Source of the DNA: Chitinophaga jiangningensis
GTDB lineage: Bacteria > Bacteroidota > Bacteroidia > Chitinophagales > Chitinophagaceae
Assembly (NCBI RefSeq): GCF_900142605.1
Contig: NZ_FRBL01000006.1
Location: 310,001-374,000 of the forward strand
Direction of reading: 5' to 3'
DNA length: 64,000 nt
Made by a program: the position numbers and the translations under genes. The notes below the pieces were generated by a model. The model saw only the letters and a list, made by a program, of their open reading frames with translations. It was not told the origin of the DNA and made no database searches. Below, piece after piece: positions 27,040 to 35,874 of the stretch; the first letter of the stretch is position 1; each line of letters starts with the position of its first letter.

Positions 27040-27354
27040 ATGGAAAATCAGGAGGATGAACAACAGCAGCTCAATATAGAACTGACTGAAGAAATGGCTG
27101 AAGGTCAATACGCTAATCTCGCTATCATTACGCATTCCAACGCAGAATTCGTGGTGGATTTTGTTAATGTGATGCCTGGTCTGCCTAAAGCAAAAGTAAA
27201 ATCCCGCATCATACTCACTCCGCAGCATGCCAAGCGTTTCATGAAGGCAATGGTGGATAATATCAAGAAATACGAATCTGTACACGGTACTATTCAGGAT
27301 CAGGAGCCGGTTTCCCTCCCAATGAACTTCGGAGGCCCTACTGCACAGGCTTAA
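27040..27354 (+). CDS. DUF3467 domain-containing protein
   Basis: A 104-residue acidic soluble protein. The DUF3467 pattern covers almost all of it: ELTEEMAEGQYANLAIITHSNAEFVVDFVNVMPGLPKAKVKSRIILTPQHAKRFMKAM. The function is not known; the family is widespread and short. It lies between the susCD terminator and the dehydrogenase gene (31 bp) and is likely co-transcribed with the latter. Confidence 0.9.
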   Translation: MENQEDEQQQLNIELTEEMAEGQYANLAIITHSNAEFVVDFVNVMPGLPKAKVKSRIILTPQHAKRFMKAMVDNIKKYESVHGTIQDQEPVSLPMNFGGPTAQA

Positions 27355-27385
27355 TTCGTTTTTAGTAGTATTTCAGATTTTTCTC

Positions 27386-28459
27386 ATGGAAGAAATTATT
27401 TCATACCATCACCTGCGGGAATTTACTCATGAAGTGTTTATCCACATGGGATGTTCCGTTGAACATGCAGCCCTGGCCAGCGAAGTGCTGGTATCGGCCG
27501 ATCTCAGAGGTATCGATTCCCACGGGGTAGCCAGGTTATCAGGATATGTACGCCTCTGGGAGGCAGGCCGTATCAACGCTAAGCCAGATATCCGTATCGT
27601 TCATGAAACCCCCAGCACAGCTGTGGTGGATGGGGATGCAGGTCTGGGCCTCGTTGTAGCGCCCTTTGCCATGCAGGTGGCCATCGAAAAAGCCGCTGTT
27701 GCAGGTACCGGGTGGGTAAGCGTTAAAAATTCAAACCACTTCGGTATCGCCGGCTACCACGCCATGAAGGCGCTGGATCGCGATATGATCGGTATGGCCA
27801 TGACCAACGCCAGTCCCCTGGTAGCGCCTACTTTCTCTAAAGAACGTATGCTGGGTACCAATCCCATTGCAGTAGCTATTCCTGCAAAAGAACAACCACC
27901 TTTTGTGGCCGACTTTGCCACTACCACCGCCGCCAACGGTAAGCTCGAAATTTTACAGCGTAAAAATGAAGATGCGCCATACGGCTGGATCCAGGATAAA
28001 GATGGCCACCCAAGCACCAACCCCCACGAGCTCAAAAATGGTGGCGCCCTGCTGCCGCTCGGTGGCGACCGTGAACACGGAAGTCATAAAGGGTATTGTT
28101 TGGGAGCAATTGTTGATATATTTTCGGCCGTGCTTTCAGGCGCCAATTACGGACCGTGGGCACCTCCTTTTGTGAGCTTCCTGCCACTGGCACCGGATCC
28201 GGTAGGGGAAGGACTCGGTCACTTCTTCGGTGCTATGCGTGTAGATGCATTCCGCCCGGCAGATGAATTCAAAGCCCACATGGATACCTGGATCAGCAGA
28301 TTCCGTTCCGCCACACCTGTGGAAGGTAAACAAGTGCTCATCCCGGGAGATCCGGAAAGGGAAATGCAGCAACACCGCCTGGATAATGGCGTTCCTGTGC
28401 TGGCACCTGTGGTGAAGGACTTAAAAGAAGTAGCGGCTAAGTTTAACTTGAATTTTTAA
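27386..28459 (+). CDS. Ldh-family (malate/L-lactate/ureidoglycolate type) NAD(P)-dependent dehydrogenase
   Basis: A 357-residue enzyme of the MdhA/ComC/AllD family, which has a fold different from classical lactate dehydrogenase. Family signatures are ADLRGIDSHGVARLSGYV (about 34-51), the catalytic His in NSNHFGIAGYHAM (about 115-127), and NASPLVAP-TFSKERMLGTNPIA. GSHKGYCLGAIVDIFSAVLSGA follows (about 232-253). The substrate could be malate, lactate, sulfolactate or a relative; the sequence does not decide. The aspartate kinase gene follows 35 bp later. Confidence 0.9.
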   Translation: MEEIISYHHLREFTHEVFIHMGCSVEHAALASEVLVSADLRGIDSHGVARLSGYVRLWEAGRINAKPDIRIVHETPSTAVVDGDAGLGLVVAPFAMQVAIEKAAVAGTGWVSVKNSNHFGIAGYHAMKALDRDMIGMAMTNASPLVAPTFSKERMLGTNPIAVAIPAKEQPPFVADFATTTAANGKLEILQRKNEDAPYGWIQDKDGHPSTNPHELKNGGALLPLGGDREHGSHKGYCLGAIVDIFSAVLSGANYGPWAPPFVSFLPLAPDPVGEGLGHFFGAMRVDAFRPADEFKAHMDTWISRFRSATPVEGKQVLIPGDPEREMQQHRLDNGVPVLAPVVKDLKEVAAKFNLNF

Positions 28460-28494
28460 AATAATCTCATCAATCATATACAATTATTATTCAG

Positions 28495-29817
28495 ATGAAA
28501 GTGTTAAAATTTGGTGGAACCTCCGTGGGAAAACCAGAGCGCATGCATTCGATAGCCCAACTGGTAACCGCTGAAGGCGGCCAGAAAATTGTGGTGCTGT
28601 CTGCACTGTCAGGTACAACTAACGCCCTCGTGGAAATTGGTCAGTCACTGTCAGAAGGTAAGAAGGAACAGGCTAAACAGCTCATCGATAAGCTGGAAGC
28701 TCACTACCGCTCTTTCTGTGAAGAACTGGTCAAGACCGACGCCGGCCGTGCTGCCGCCAAGGCTATCGTGGATGAACACTTCGAATTCCTGAATATCATC
28801 CTGAAGATATCTTTCAATGAAGCATTGAATAAAGATATCCTGGCACAGGGAGAATTGCTCTCTACCAAATTGTTCTTCGCATACCTCAGAGAAGCAGGTA
28901 TTTCCGCAGAACTGCTGCCAGCACTGGATTTCATGAGCATCGACGAGTTCGAAGAGCCTGAAATTCCAAAAATCAAAACTAAACTCACCACCCTGATCGA
29001 TCAGAATAAAGACACACAGCTCTTTATCACACAGGGTTATATCTGCCGCAACGCGAAAGGGGAAGTAGATAACCTGAAACGTGGTGGTTCCGACTACTCT
29101 GCATCACTCATCGGTGCTGCTATCCAGGCGGAGGAAGTGCAGATCTGGACGGATATCGACGGTATGCATAACAACGATCCACGCGTCGTGAAGAAAACCT
29201 TCCCGATCGAACAGCTCTCCTTCGACGAGGCTGCGGAACTGGCCTACTTCGGTGCTAAGATCCTGCATCCTGCTTCTATCTGGCCTGCACAGCATTTCAA
29301 CATTCCGGTGAAACTGCTCAATACCATGCAGCCTGATGCAAGAGGTACCATCATCACTGAACTGCCTAACGGTAATGGTGTAAAAGCTATCGCTGCGAAA
29401 GACGGTATCATCGCCATCAAAATCAAATCCAGCCGCATGCTGCTGGCTTATGGCTTCCTGCGTAAAATTTTCGAAGTATTCGAAAAATACCGCACTCCAA
29501 TCGATATGATCACTACTTCTGAAGTAGCGGTATCTCTCACGATCGATAACCCGCAACACCTGGATCTGATCCTGAAAGAACTGCAACCTTTTGGTTCTGT
29601 AGAACTGGATTACCAGCAGGCGATCGTTTCCATCGTAGGTAACGAAGTGGCTGCTACCCCTTCTATTATCACCAAACTGTTCGCTTCCCTGGAAGAAGTG
29701 CCACTGCGCATGATCTCCTACGGAGGTAGCCGTCATAACATTTCCATCCTGGTGAATGCGCAGCTGAAAGAAAAAACACTGCAGTTGTTGAATAAAGGAT
29801 TATTCGGACTGGAATAA
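28495..29817 (+). CDS. lysC: Aspartate kinase
   Basis: A 440-residue monofunctional aspartokinase, the first step of Lys/Thr/Met biosynthesis. It starts MKVLKFGGTSVG (the KFGGTS nucleotide motif), with LKRGGSDYSASLIGAA and the DIDGMHNNDPRVV segment in the kinase domain (1-280). Two ACT domains follow (about 300-440), for feedback control, probably by lysine as in the AK-III group. The length is normal. A paired hairpin region at 29830-29878 forms the transcription end. Confidence 0.95.
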   Translation: MKVLKFGGTSVGKPERMHSIAQLVTAEGGQKIVVLSALSGTTNALVEIGQSLSEGKKEQAKQLIDKLEAHYRSFCEELVKTDAGRAAAKAIVDEHFEFLNIILKISFNEALNKDILAQGELLSTKLFFAYLREAGISAELLPALDFMSIDEFEEPEIPKIKTKLTTLIDQNKDTQLFITQGYICRNAKGEVDNLKRGGSDYSASLIGAAIQAEEVQIWTDIDGMHNNDPRVVKKTFPIEQLSFDEAAELAYFGAKILHPASIWPAQHFNIPVKLLNTMQPDARGTIITELPNGNGVKAIAAKDGIIAIKIKSSRMLLAYGFLRKIFEVFEKYRTPIDMITTSEVAVSLTIDNPQHLDLILKELQPFGSVELDYQQAIVSIVGNEVAATPSIITKLFASLEEVPLRMISYGGSRHNISILVNAQLKEKTLQLLNKGLFGLE

Positions 29818-29829
29818 GGAAAGATAATA

Positions 29830-29878
29830 TCGCGCGCTGCGCGAAACTTTGTCAGCCGACACCTTCGGTGTCGGCTGA
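29830..29878. terminator. Two hairpins between convergent lysC and the toxin gene
   Basis: The first is TCGCGC (29830-29835) with GCGCGA (29839-29844), loop gct. The second is a perfect 12-bp stem 29852-29863 with 29867-29878, loop ttc, followed by TTTATTTTA. It probably terminates both neighbours. Confidence 0.8.
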
Positions 29879-29884
29879 TTTATT

Positions 29885-30346
29885 TTACGACCTGCCGAGG
29901 CGCTGGTCAAATTGGAAGGGTTGTGTTTTCCTGACAAGGATTTCTGCGGCTTCCGGGTGCTCCGGATTGATCAGGTAATTATACTCGTCAGCAATAATAA
30001 CAGAAGGGATTTTCAGTACCGGATACTTTGCAGTTTCTATCCATTCATCACCGATGCATTGCAGCTCAGGTAAAGGAGCCAGCGACTGCCAGTTAGCCGG
30101 CAAATCTTCCGGGGTAAGGACTTTTATACCTATGTTATCCGGAATATGAATGGCTGCTATACAAAAATCCTGTATAATATTTTTCAGTGGTATGTGTACC
30201 AACACCTCCAGGGCAGCAAGCGCACGGGAGCCTGCCGTATACACAATGGAATGCCCTTTGCTGTTCCAGCGGCCACCATACAGGCGCGCGCCGGTTCCGC
30301 TCAGGTCATTGATGTAAGCACACTTACTGATCCTGTAAACGTCCAT
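29885..30346 (-). CDS. RES-domain toxin (NAD+-consuming)
   Basis: A 153-residue RES family protein. Characterised members of RES/Xre modules degrade NAD+ by phosphorolysis or hydrolysis and arrest growth. The family's conserved residues are visible: Arg26 in YGGRWNSKG, Glu47 in ALAALEVLVH, Ser115 in LKIPSVIIADEYNYLINPEHP. It is the second gene of the pair, 17 bp after the antitoxin stop. Confidence 0.9.
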   Translation of the reverse strand: MDVYRISKCAYINDLSGTGARLYGGRWNSKGHSIVYTAGSRALAALEVLVHIPLKNIIQDFCIAAIHIPDNIGIKVLTPEDLPANWQSLAPLPELQCIGDEWIETAKYPVLKIPSVIIADEYNYLINPEHPEAAEILVRKTQPFQFDQRLGRS

Positions 30347-30363
30347 GAGAGAAAAGTTAATAG

Positions 30364-30801
30364 CTATGCAAACAAGCCATGTTCAATACGGCCCAGTTCA
30401 TCCTGTATGAGCTGAAATCCGAAAGTGGTGTCTAATAGCGAAATAGGGAGTTGATAGTTGAAGGATGGCAGCGGTGTGCGCATCCATTCCTTGAAGTTTT
30501 CGAGGTCGCCGAATACCTCGGCCCCTCGTTGGTAAAGCGCAGAGAGCATAATCGCCCGCTCGCTCGTGTCCAGCGATAATTTGGCATCGTCCGCATAACG
30601 CTGCAACGTGCGTTCTGATATATGTACCACCTGCGCAAGTTCCGTTAAGGAAAAAGATATCTGCCTGCTCAGGTTAAGCAGGGCCCTTTTAATAATGCCA
30701 CTTCGGGACAACGCGATGAAATCAAAATATCCGGTACCCACATGTTCCGCCTGAATCAGCAGCGCATTTTCCTGTGCCTGGTAGCCTTTAAAATTTTGCA
30801 T
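30364..30801 (-). CDS. Xre/MbcA/ParS-type antitoxin of the RES toxin
   Basis: A 145-residue protein. The first half carries a helix-turn-helix (about residues 45-75: FSLTELAQVVHISERTLQRYA). The C-terminal half is the DUF2384 toxin-binding domain (about 85-140: EVFGDLENFKEWMRTPLPSFNYQLPISLLDTTFGFQLIQDELGRIEHG). Antitoxin-first order and the short gap to the RES gene are typical. It would neutralise the toxin and repress the operon; a dyad overlapping the promoter (30811-30821) is the likely operator. Confidence 0.92.
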   Translation of the reverse strand: MQNFKGYQAQENALLIQAEHVGTGYFDFIALSRSGIIKRALLNLSRQISFSLTELAQVVHISERTLQRYADDAKLSLDTSERAIMLSALYQRGAEVFGDLENFKEWMRTPLPSFNYQLPISLLDTTFGFQLIQDELGRIEHGLFA

Positions 30802-30810
30802 AATCCGACA

Positions 30811-30825
30811 TTTGTCACAAAATTA
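30811..30825 (-). promoter_or_regulatory. Promoter -7 element and candidate operator of the toxin-antitoxin pair
   Basis: On the minus strand TAATTTTG (30825-30818) matches TAnnTTTG. It is overlapped by the palindrome TTTGTCACAAA (30811-30821). The ATG is at 30801. Confidence 0.55.
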
Positions 30826-30841
30826 AGGATTTTTGTCGTAA

Positions 30842-33802
30842 TTATTGAGCTTTATCCTCAAAATAGCCGATTTTTCGCATTTGGCTGATTTCCAATGTAA
30901 TAACACCGTACTCTGCAATCACTCGGCCCTGCAACTGGTAAAACCCACCTTTCTGAAAGGGATATTGGCGCAAACTGTCCGGAAAATGAACGGTATCCAC
31001 AAACTGATCTTCTGCATCCAGAAAAGTACCAAAACACATGGGCTCGCCCTTAGACGTCCTTAACATCTTCATAGTCACATAATACCCCAGTGCTATAATT
31101 TCCTTCCCGATATACTGCCGGAAATCGCGGGCAAGGATATAGGCCGACTGATTATGTTGCAGTATACTGAAAGGGGATTGCAACGGAAACCCCAGCTGGT
31201 CTATCTCATCAAAGGCATCCTCATGGGTATGGTAACTTAATTGCGGCAAGGTACAGTCTACCGGTGCGGGTTTAAATAATGGGAGATGGTGGATCTGCTT
31301 CACTTCGCGGCCGCGTACCAGCAGGCTGCCTTTCCACAGCAGTTCTTTTTTCGTATAGCCGGTGAAGTTAAAACAGCCAATGCGTATCAGGATCTCCAGC
31401 TGCTCTGGTCCTGGTGCTATCCGCTCCACAAAATCTTCCAGGTGCAGATAGGGGCCGTATTCCAGTCTTTCTGTCAAAATCCGCTCTGCCAGCGCCTGTT
31501 CCAGTCCTTCTATGTGGATAAACCCTACATACACTTCCTTGCCTTTGATATTGGTAACATAATCGCTATGATTCACACAGGGAGCATGTACCCGCACACC
31601 GGTCTGTTTCAGCTGGTTGAAATACAGCTCCCTGCTGTAAAAGCCACCGAAATTATTGATCACGGCTACCATAAATTCTGCCGGATAATAGGTTTTCAAA
31701 TACAGGCTCTGATAGCTTTCCACGGCAAAGCTGGCGGAGTGGGCTTTTGAGAAGGAAAAGTTGGCGAAGCTGGCAATCTGCCGCCATACTTCTTCGCTTA
31801 CATGTCGGGGATGTCCTTTGGCATCGCAGTTGCGGAAAAAACGCAACTGTATCTGCTCCAAATCTTTTAATCCTCTGTATTTCCCTGCCATGGCTCTACG
31901 CAGCCGGTCTGCATCTGCGAGCTCCATATCTGCAAACTTATGCGCCACCTTAATTACATCTTCCTGGTACACCATGATGCCAAAAGTTTCTTTCAGCAAC
32001 TCCTCGATAATAGGGTGGAGGTATTGTACACTTTTAGGATTGTTGTATCGCTCAATATATTGCTTCATCATGCCGGATTGTGCTACCCCGGGGCGAATGA
32101 TGGAGCTGGCCGCTACCAGCGACAGGTAATTATCGCAGCGCAGTTTGGTGAGCAGCTGCCGCATGGCCGGCGATTCTATATAAAAGCAGCCGATGGTATT
32201 CACATTCCGCAGGTTGTGCTTCACCTGTTCATCTTTCATGAAAGCCTGCACCTGGTGAATATCTATGTCGATACCATGGTTCTGCTTTATCAGGTCAATG
32301 GCATCACGGATATGCCCGAGGCCGCGCTGGCTCAGGATATCAAACTTATACAGCCCGATGGCTTCGGCCTGGAACATATCCATTTGTGCGGTGCTGAAAC
32401 CTTTTGGTGGAAAATAGGTAGTGCAGTAATGGTGAATGGGCGCATCGCTGATCAGTATACCGCCGGCATGGATGCTGAGATGGTTGGGAAAGGATTTTTC
32501 CTGGTTGTCCATCAGCTGGCAAAAGTGCAGGATCTTGCGCTGTATGCTGTCTTCATTCAGTTGTATGCTCAGGCCTCCGGTGAGAATCCGGTCTATCTCC
32601 TTTTTAGGCAGCCCGTAGGCTTTTCCCAGCTCACGTATGATCGCATGCGTCTGAAATGTAGTCACAGTACCGAGTAATGCGGTATGTTCAGCCCCGTATT
32701 TTTTAAAAATATATTCCGTGATGGTATCTCTGTCTTTCCAGGAGAAGTCGATGTCGAAGTCAGGAGGAGAGCTGCGGTACAGGTTCAGGAAGCGTTCAAA
32801 ATAGAGGTCCAGCTCAATAGGGTCTACGTCTGTAATCCGCAGGCAGTAAGCGACTATCGAGTTGGCGCCACTACCTCTTCCTACATAAAAAAATCCCCTG
32901 TCCTGTGCAAAACGAATGATGTCCCAGGTAATCAGAAAGTAGGATTCAAAATTCAGTTTAGCGATAATATCCAGTTCTTTTTCTATTCTTTCGTGTGCCT
33001 GCTCCAGGTCTTCCGTTGTGGTATAGCGCCGGGCCATGCCTTCGAAAGCCAGCTTCCGCAATAGTTGCCGGTCTTCTTCAATGCTGTTGGTAAATATTTT
33101 TTTATTTCGGGGGATGTTCATTTTCATTTCCACTTCACAGGCGTCGAGCAGGGCCAGGGTGTTCTCCACAATATGCGGGTACTGTTCAAAGTGCGATACG
33201 AGATCGGCCGGGTGGAGGAACATTTCATCCGGACCAGCAATGGTATCGGTTGATAGCTGGGAGATGAGGATGTTCTGGTCAATTGCCCTGAGTACCTGGT
33301 GGAGTTCATAATGCAGTTCATCCTGGTAGGTAACCGGCTGCATGATCACCAGTTTTTTCCGGATGGCGAGGGTATCCACTCTAAACAGTTTATTGATATC
33401 GCGTACACTTACGCCGAGTAGTTCATTGTCGTGTAATGCAAGTGGGGCCTGCGTTCCCCAGGGATATATCACGTAGGTGTCCGGCAGTTGCGGAGCTCTT
33501 TCCGGAAAGGGTTCTTCTGTATGTAGTTTGTGGGAAAGGAATTTATTGATATGGTACCATCCCTGTTGATTCTTTGCCAGCAGCAGGTAGCAGCGGGTAT
33601 GATCGTTTCTGCATTCAATCCCCAGTACGGGTTTGATATCATGTTTCTGGCATTCGGTCACAAAGGTCCATGCATCGGAGGTGATGTTGATATTGGTAAG
33701 TGCAAGGGTGGTGATGCCCAGCTGTTTTGCCTGCTCCACCAATGTTTCCACGTGCATGGTGCCGTATCGTAAGCTAAAAAATGTTTTACAGTTCAGGTAC
33801 AT
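30842..33802 (-). CDS. dnaE2: Error-prone DNA polymerase III alpha-type subunit (DnaE2-like)
   Basis: A 986-residue C-family polymerase, shorter than a replicative DnaE (about 1150). The PHP domain is at the N-terminus, but its metal ligands are lost. The usual HSxYSL is KTFFSL (residues 6-11) and the usual TDH is TNI (36-38), so no phosphoesterase or proofreading activity is expected. The polymerase core is intact: GRGSGANSIVAYCLRITDVDP and PPDFDIDFSWKDRD with the catalytic aspartates. FSKAHSASFAVESYQSLYLK and HhH and OB regions follow. Together with DinB this makes a translesion synthesis pair. The gene ends 40 bp before the toxin-antitoxin start and lies downstream of dinB, separated by the 82-bp repeats. 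Confidence 0.9.
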   Translation of the reverse strand: MYLNCKTFFSLRYGTMHVETLVEQAKQLGITTLALTNINITSDAWTFVTECQKHDIKPVLGIECRNDHTRCYLLLAKNQQGWYHINKFLSHKLHTEEPFPERAPQLPDTYVIYPWGTQAPLALHDNELLGVSVRDINKLFRVDTLAIRKKLVIMQPVTYQDELHYELHQVLRAIDQNILISQLSTDTIAGPDEMFLHPADLVSHFEQYPHIVENTLALLDACEVEMKMNIPRNKKIFTNSIEEDRQLLRKLAFEGMARRYTTTEDLEQAHERIEKELDIIAKLNFESYFLITWDIIRFAQDRGFFYVGRGSGANSIVAYCLRITDVDPIELDLYFERFLNLYRSSPPDFDIDFSWKDRDTITEYIFKKYGAEHTALLGTVTTFQTHAIIRELGKAYGLPKKEIDRILTGGLSIQLNEDSIQRKILHFCQLMDNQEKSFPNHLSIHAGGILISDAPIHHYCTTYFPPKGFSTAQMDMFQAEAIGLYKFDILSQRGLGHIRDAIDLIKQNHGIDIDIHQVQAFMKDEQVKHNLRNVNTIGCFYIESPAMRQLLTKLRCDNYLSLVAASSIIRPGVAQSGMMKQYIERYNNPKSVQYLHPIIEELLKETFGIMVYQEDVIKVAHKFADMELADADRLRRAMAGKYRGLKDLEQIQLRFFRNCDAKGHPRHVSEEVWRQIASFANFSFSKAHSASFAVESYQSLYLKTYYPAEFMVAVINNFGGFYSRELYFNQLKQTGVRVHAPCVNHSDYVTNIKGKEVYVGFIHIEGLEQALAERILTERLEYGPYLHLEDFVERIAPGPEQLEILIRIGCFNFTGYTKKELLWKGSLLVRGREVKQIHHLPLFKPAPVDCTLPQLSYHTHEDAFDEIDQLGFPLQSPFSILQHNQSAYILARDFRQYIGKEIIALGYYVTMKMLRTSKGEPMCFGTFLDAEDQFVDTVHFPDSLRQYPFQKGGFYQLQGRVIAEYGVITLEISQMRKIGYFEDKAQ

Positions 33803-33803
33803 T

Positions 33804-33850
33804 GTTAATTAGTTTAACGGAAGCCTCCGGGCTTTCGCCCCGGAGCTTCC
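33804..33850. other. Dyads directly upstream of dnaE2
   Basis: GTTAA-ttagt-TTAAC (33804-33818) touches the dnaE2 start codon. Next to it a GC-rich hairpin pairs 33819-33831 with 33838-33850, with a small bulge. They could be a terminator or leader for transcripts reading through from the repeat field. Confidence 0.45.
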
Positions 33851-34249
33851 TGATTGGGCTGTACAACCAGTAATGAAGGCTTTAAGCATCGCGTAAACGA
33901 TTTTCGGCCTCAGATACATCAGACTGACCAACTGATTGGGCTGTGCAACCAGTAATGAAGGCTTTTAGCATCGCGTACACGATTTTCGGCCTCAGATAAA
34001 TCAGACTGCCTTCCTGATTGGGCTGTGCAACCAGTAATGAAGACTTTTAGCATCGCGTAAACGATTTTCGGCCTTATATAAATCAGACTGACCAACTGAT
34101 TGGCTGTGCAATCAGTAACGGAGGCTTTGAGCATCGCGTACACGATTTTCGGCCTCACATAAATCAGACTGCCTTCCTGATTGGGCTGTGCAACCAGTAA
34201 TGAAGACTTTGAGCATCGCATAAACGATTTTCGGCCTCACATAAATCAG
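33850..34249. repeat. Five tandem 82-bp repeats in a dimeric higher-order array
   Basis: Copies start at 33850, 33932, 34014, 34096 (one base shorter) and 34177 (truncated near 34249). Odd copies carry TAAACG in the middle, and copies 1 and 3 end GACCAA. Even copies carry TACACG and end GCCTTC. So the real unit is a 164-bp A-B dimer (ABABA). Each junction forms a hairpin (AATCAG / CTGATT). The period is not a multiple of three and no continuous protein repeat results, so the array is non-coding. After the last copy TGCACAGCCC (34266-34275) is the reverse complement of the GGGCTGTGCA found near each copy start. Confidence 0.92.
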
Positions 34250-34416
34250 TGCTGTCTGATACTTGTGCACAGCCCATTAGGACATCGCATTTAAAAGGGG
34301 CGGCTCTCTATTTACTTAGTCGCCTGAACAATGGATGAAAGGCCGTTTGCGATAAAGCTAAGGAGTGGTTTCCTGGAGGTAGGCAGACCGTGATGTATAT
34401 TACGGAGCGGTGCATC
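34250..34416. other. Non-coding stretch after dinB
   Basis: Between the repeat array and the dinB stop I see no gene and no clear terminator; only the inverted 10-mer at 34266-34275 noted with the array. Confidence 0.5.
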
Positions 34417-35628
34417 CTACACTTTGAAATACGGTGTGATTTCTTTCTGCCGGCTCAGGTGTTTTTTCTCCGGAGGTACCACATTGGTTCCTTTCATAAG
34501 AAATTCCCATCCAAACCTGTTTTTAATCTGATCTATTGCCTGATAGAGGGCAATCATTTCCTGGCTGTCGTCGAACAGGCTGATCTGATAATTTCCCTGT
34601 ACGAGGTGGCTGAACCGCACGCCGATGAGTCGGACGAGCAGCCGGCGATCGTAGAGTTTTTTAAAGAGTTCTTTTACTTTTTCCAGCAGGATATGATCGG
34701 CGCAGCAGTAGGGGATGCTCATCTGTTTGGTAACGGTTTCGAAGTCCGAGTACCTGATTTTTACGGTGATGCAGCCGGTAAGTTTATTTTGCTGCCGCAG
34801 TTCAAAGGCAATTTTTTCTGTCATGCGTACGAGTTCTGCATGCATAAATTCCATATCGATGGTATCTACAGGAAAAGTATTTTCTGTTGAAATAGATTTT
34901 TGTTCATAGTAGGGGATCACGGGTGTTTCATCTATCCCATTGGCTTTTTTCCATAGGGAGATGCCATGCTTTCCCATCCACGCTTCCAGCAGAGATACCG
35001 GTACTTCGCTGAGCGTTTTCACGGTTTCTACTCCGCGCCGACGGAGTTGTGCAGCGGTTTCTTTTCCTACCATGGGAATTTTTTCAATCTTCAGCGGTGC
35101 GAGAAAAGATTTTTCCTCTCCGAAAAGAATTTCCAGCTGTCCGTTGGGTTTGGCTTCATCGGTGGCTACTTTGGACACCAGTTTATTAGAGGCCAGCCCG
35201 AAGGAGATGGGCAGTCCCGATTCCTTCATAATTGTTTTTCTCAGTTCAGTTGTCCATTTGAGGGAACCGAAAAATTTATCCATACCGCTGATGTCTATAT
35301 AAAATTCATCGATGGATGATTTTTCATAGAGCGGTGCTTTGTCGGCAATGATTTCGGTTACTTCCCGGGATTTGTTGCTATAGGCTTCCATATCGCCACT
35401 GCGCACGATGGCGTGTGGACAAAGGCGCAGGGCCGTTTTCATGGGCATGGCAGAGTGGATGCCGTAGCGTCTGGCCTCGTAGCTGCAGGCCGACACTACG
35501 GCACGGTCGCTGCTGCCGCCTACCAGTAGTGGCTTTCCGAGCAGGCTGCTGTCTTGCTGGCATTCTACTGAAACAAAGAAGCAGTCAAGGTCGAGATGCG
35601 CAATAGCGCGTTGTTGCAACGATAGCAT
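34417..35628 (-). CDS. dinB: DNA polymerase IV (Y family)
   Basis: A 403-residue translesion polymerase. Catalytic carboxylates are Asp13 (HLDLDCFF) and Asp107/Glu108 (SSIDEFYID), and the fold continues with SYEARRYGIHSAMP, the GLASNKLVSKVATDEAKP palm segment and the HhH/little-finger regions. A beta-clamp binding motif QISLF is at residues 348-352. The promoter overlaps two copies of the CTAA-N5-TTAG operator, so damage control by the repressor at 37197 is likely. It is transcribed towards dnaE2. Confidence 0.95.
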   Translation of the reverse strand: MLSLQQRAIAHLDLDCFFVSVECQQDSSLLGKPLLVGGSSDRAVVSACSYEARRYGIHSAMPMKTALRLCPHAIVRSGDMEAYSNKSREVTEIIADKAPLYEKSSIDEFYIDISGMDKFFGSLKWTTELRKTIMKESGLPISFGLASNKLVSKVATDEAKPNGQLEILFGEEKSFLAPLKIEKIPMVGKETAAQLRRRGVETVKTLSEVPVSLLEAWMGKHGISLWKKANGIDETPVIPYYEQKSISTENTFPVDTIDMEFMHAELVRMTEKIAFELRQQNKLTGCITVKIRYSDFETVTKQMSIPYCCADHILLEKVKELFKKLYDRRLLVRLIGVRFSHLVQGNYQISLFDDSQEMIALYQAIDQIKNRFGWEFLMKGTNVVPPEKKHLSRQKEITPYFKV

Positions 35629-35705
35629 AACTCAGGTTTTTGAATTAACAGTTCGTTTTTGCAAGCAGAAGGGTAGTGGTTAACGGCCGCTGTTGGTGCG
35701 GAATT

Positions 35706-35745
35706 CAAAGGTACTAATATTTTTAGTTTTACTAAAATAATTAGT
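35706..35745 (-). promoter_or_regulatory. dinB promoter with two repressor operators
   Basis: On the minus strand the -7 element TACCTTTG is at 35713-35706. Overlapping it and covering the region to -33 are two 15-bp operators, ACTAA-N5-TTAGT at 35713-35727 and ACTAA-N5-TTAGT at 35731-35745, 18 bp apart. The same CTAA-N5-TTAG pattern occurs twice at the XRE-S24 regulator gene. The site is also upstream of the divergent SdpI-like gene. Confidence 0.75.
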
Positions 35746-35874
35746 AAGATAATCGGGGTGCTAAATAGATTTCGTAATTTTGCAACATATCGGGCATACA
35801 ATCTGTAATATGTCAAGCATATGAGAATGAGGTAAAAGGAAATTGTGAATATTCATCCTTTAAAGCATGTTCCT

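Noticed and set aside
33919..34221. 100-codon frame with a repeated peptide
   Set aside because: It is the 82-bp repeat array read on the minus strand; the period is not a multiple of three, so frame changes between copies and no stable repeat protein results.
33850..34249. CRISPR array
   Set aside because: The 82-bp units are direct tandem copies without unique spacers, and no cas gene is in the window.
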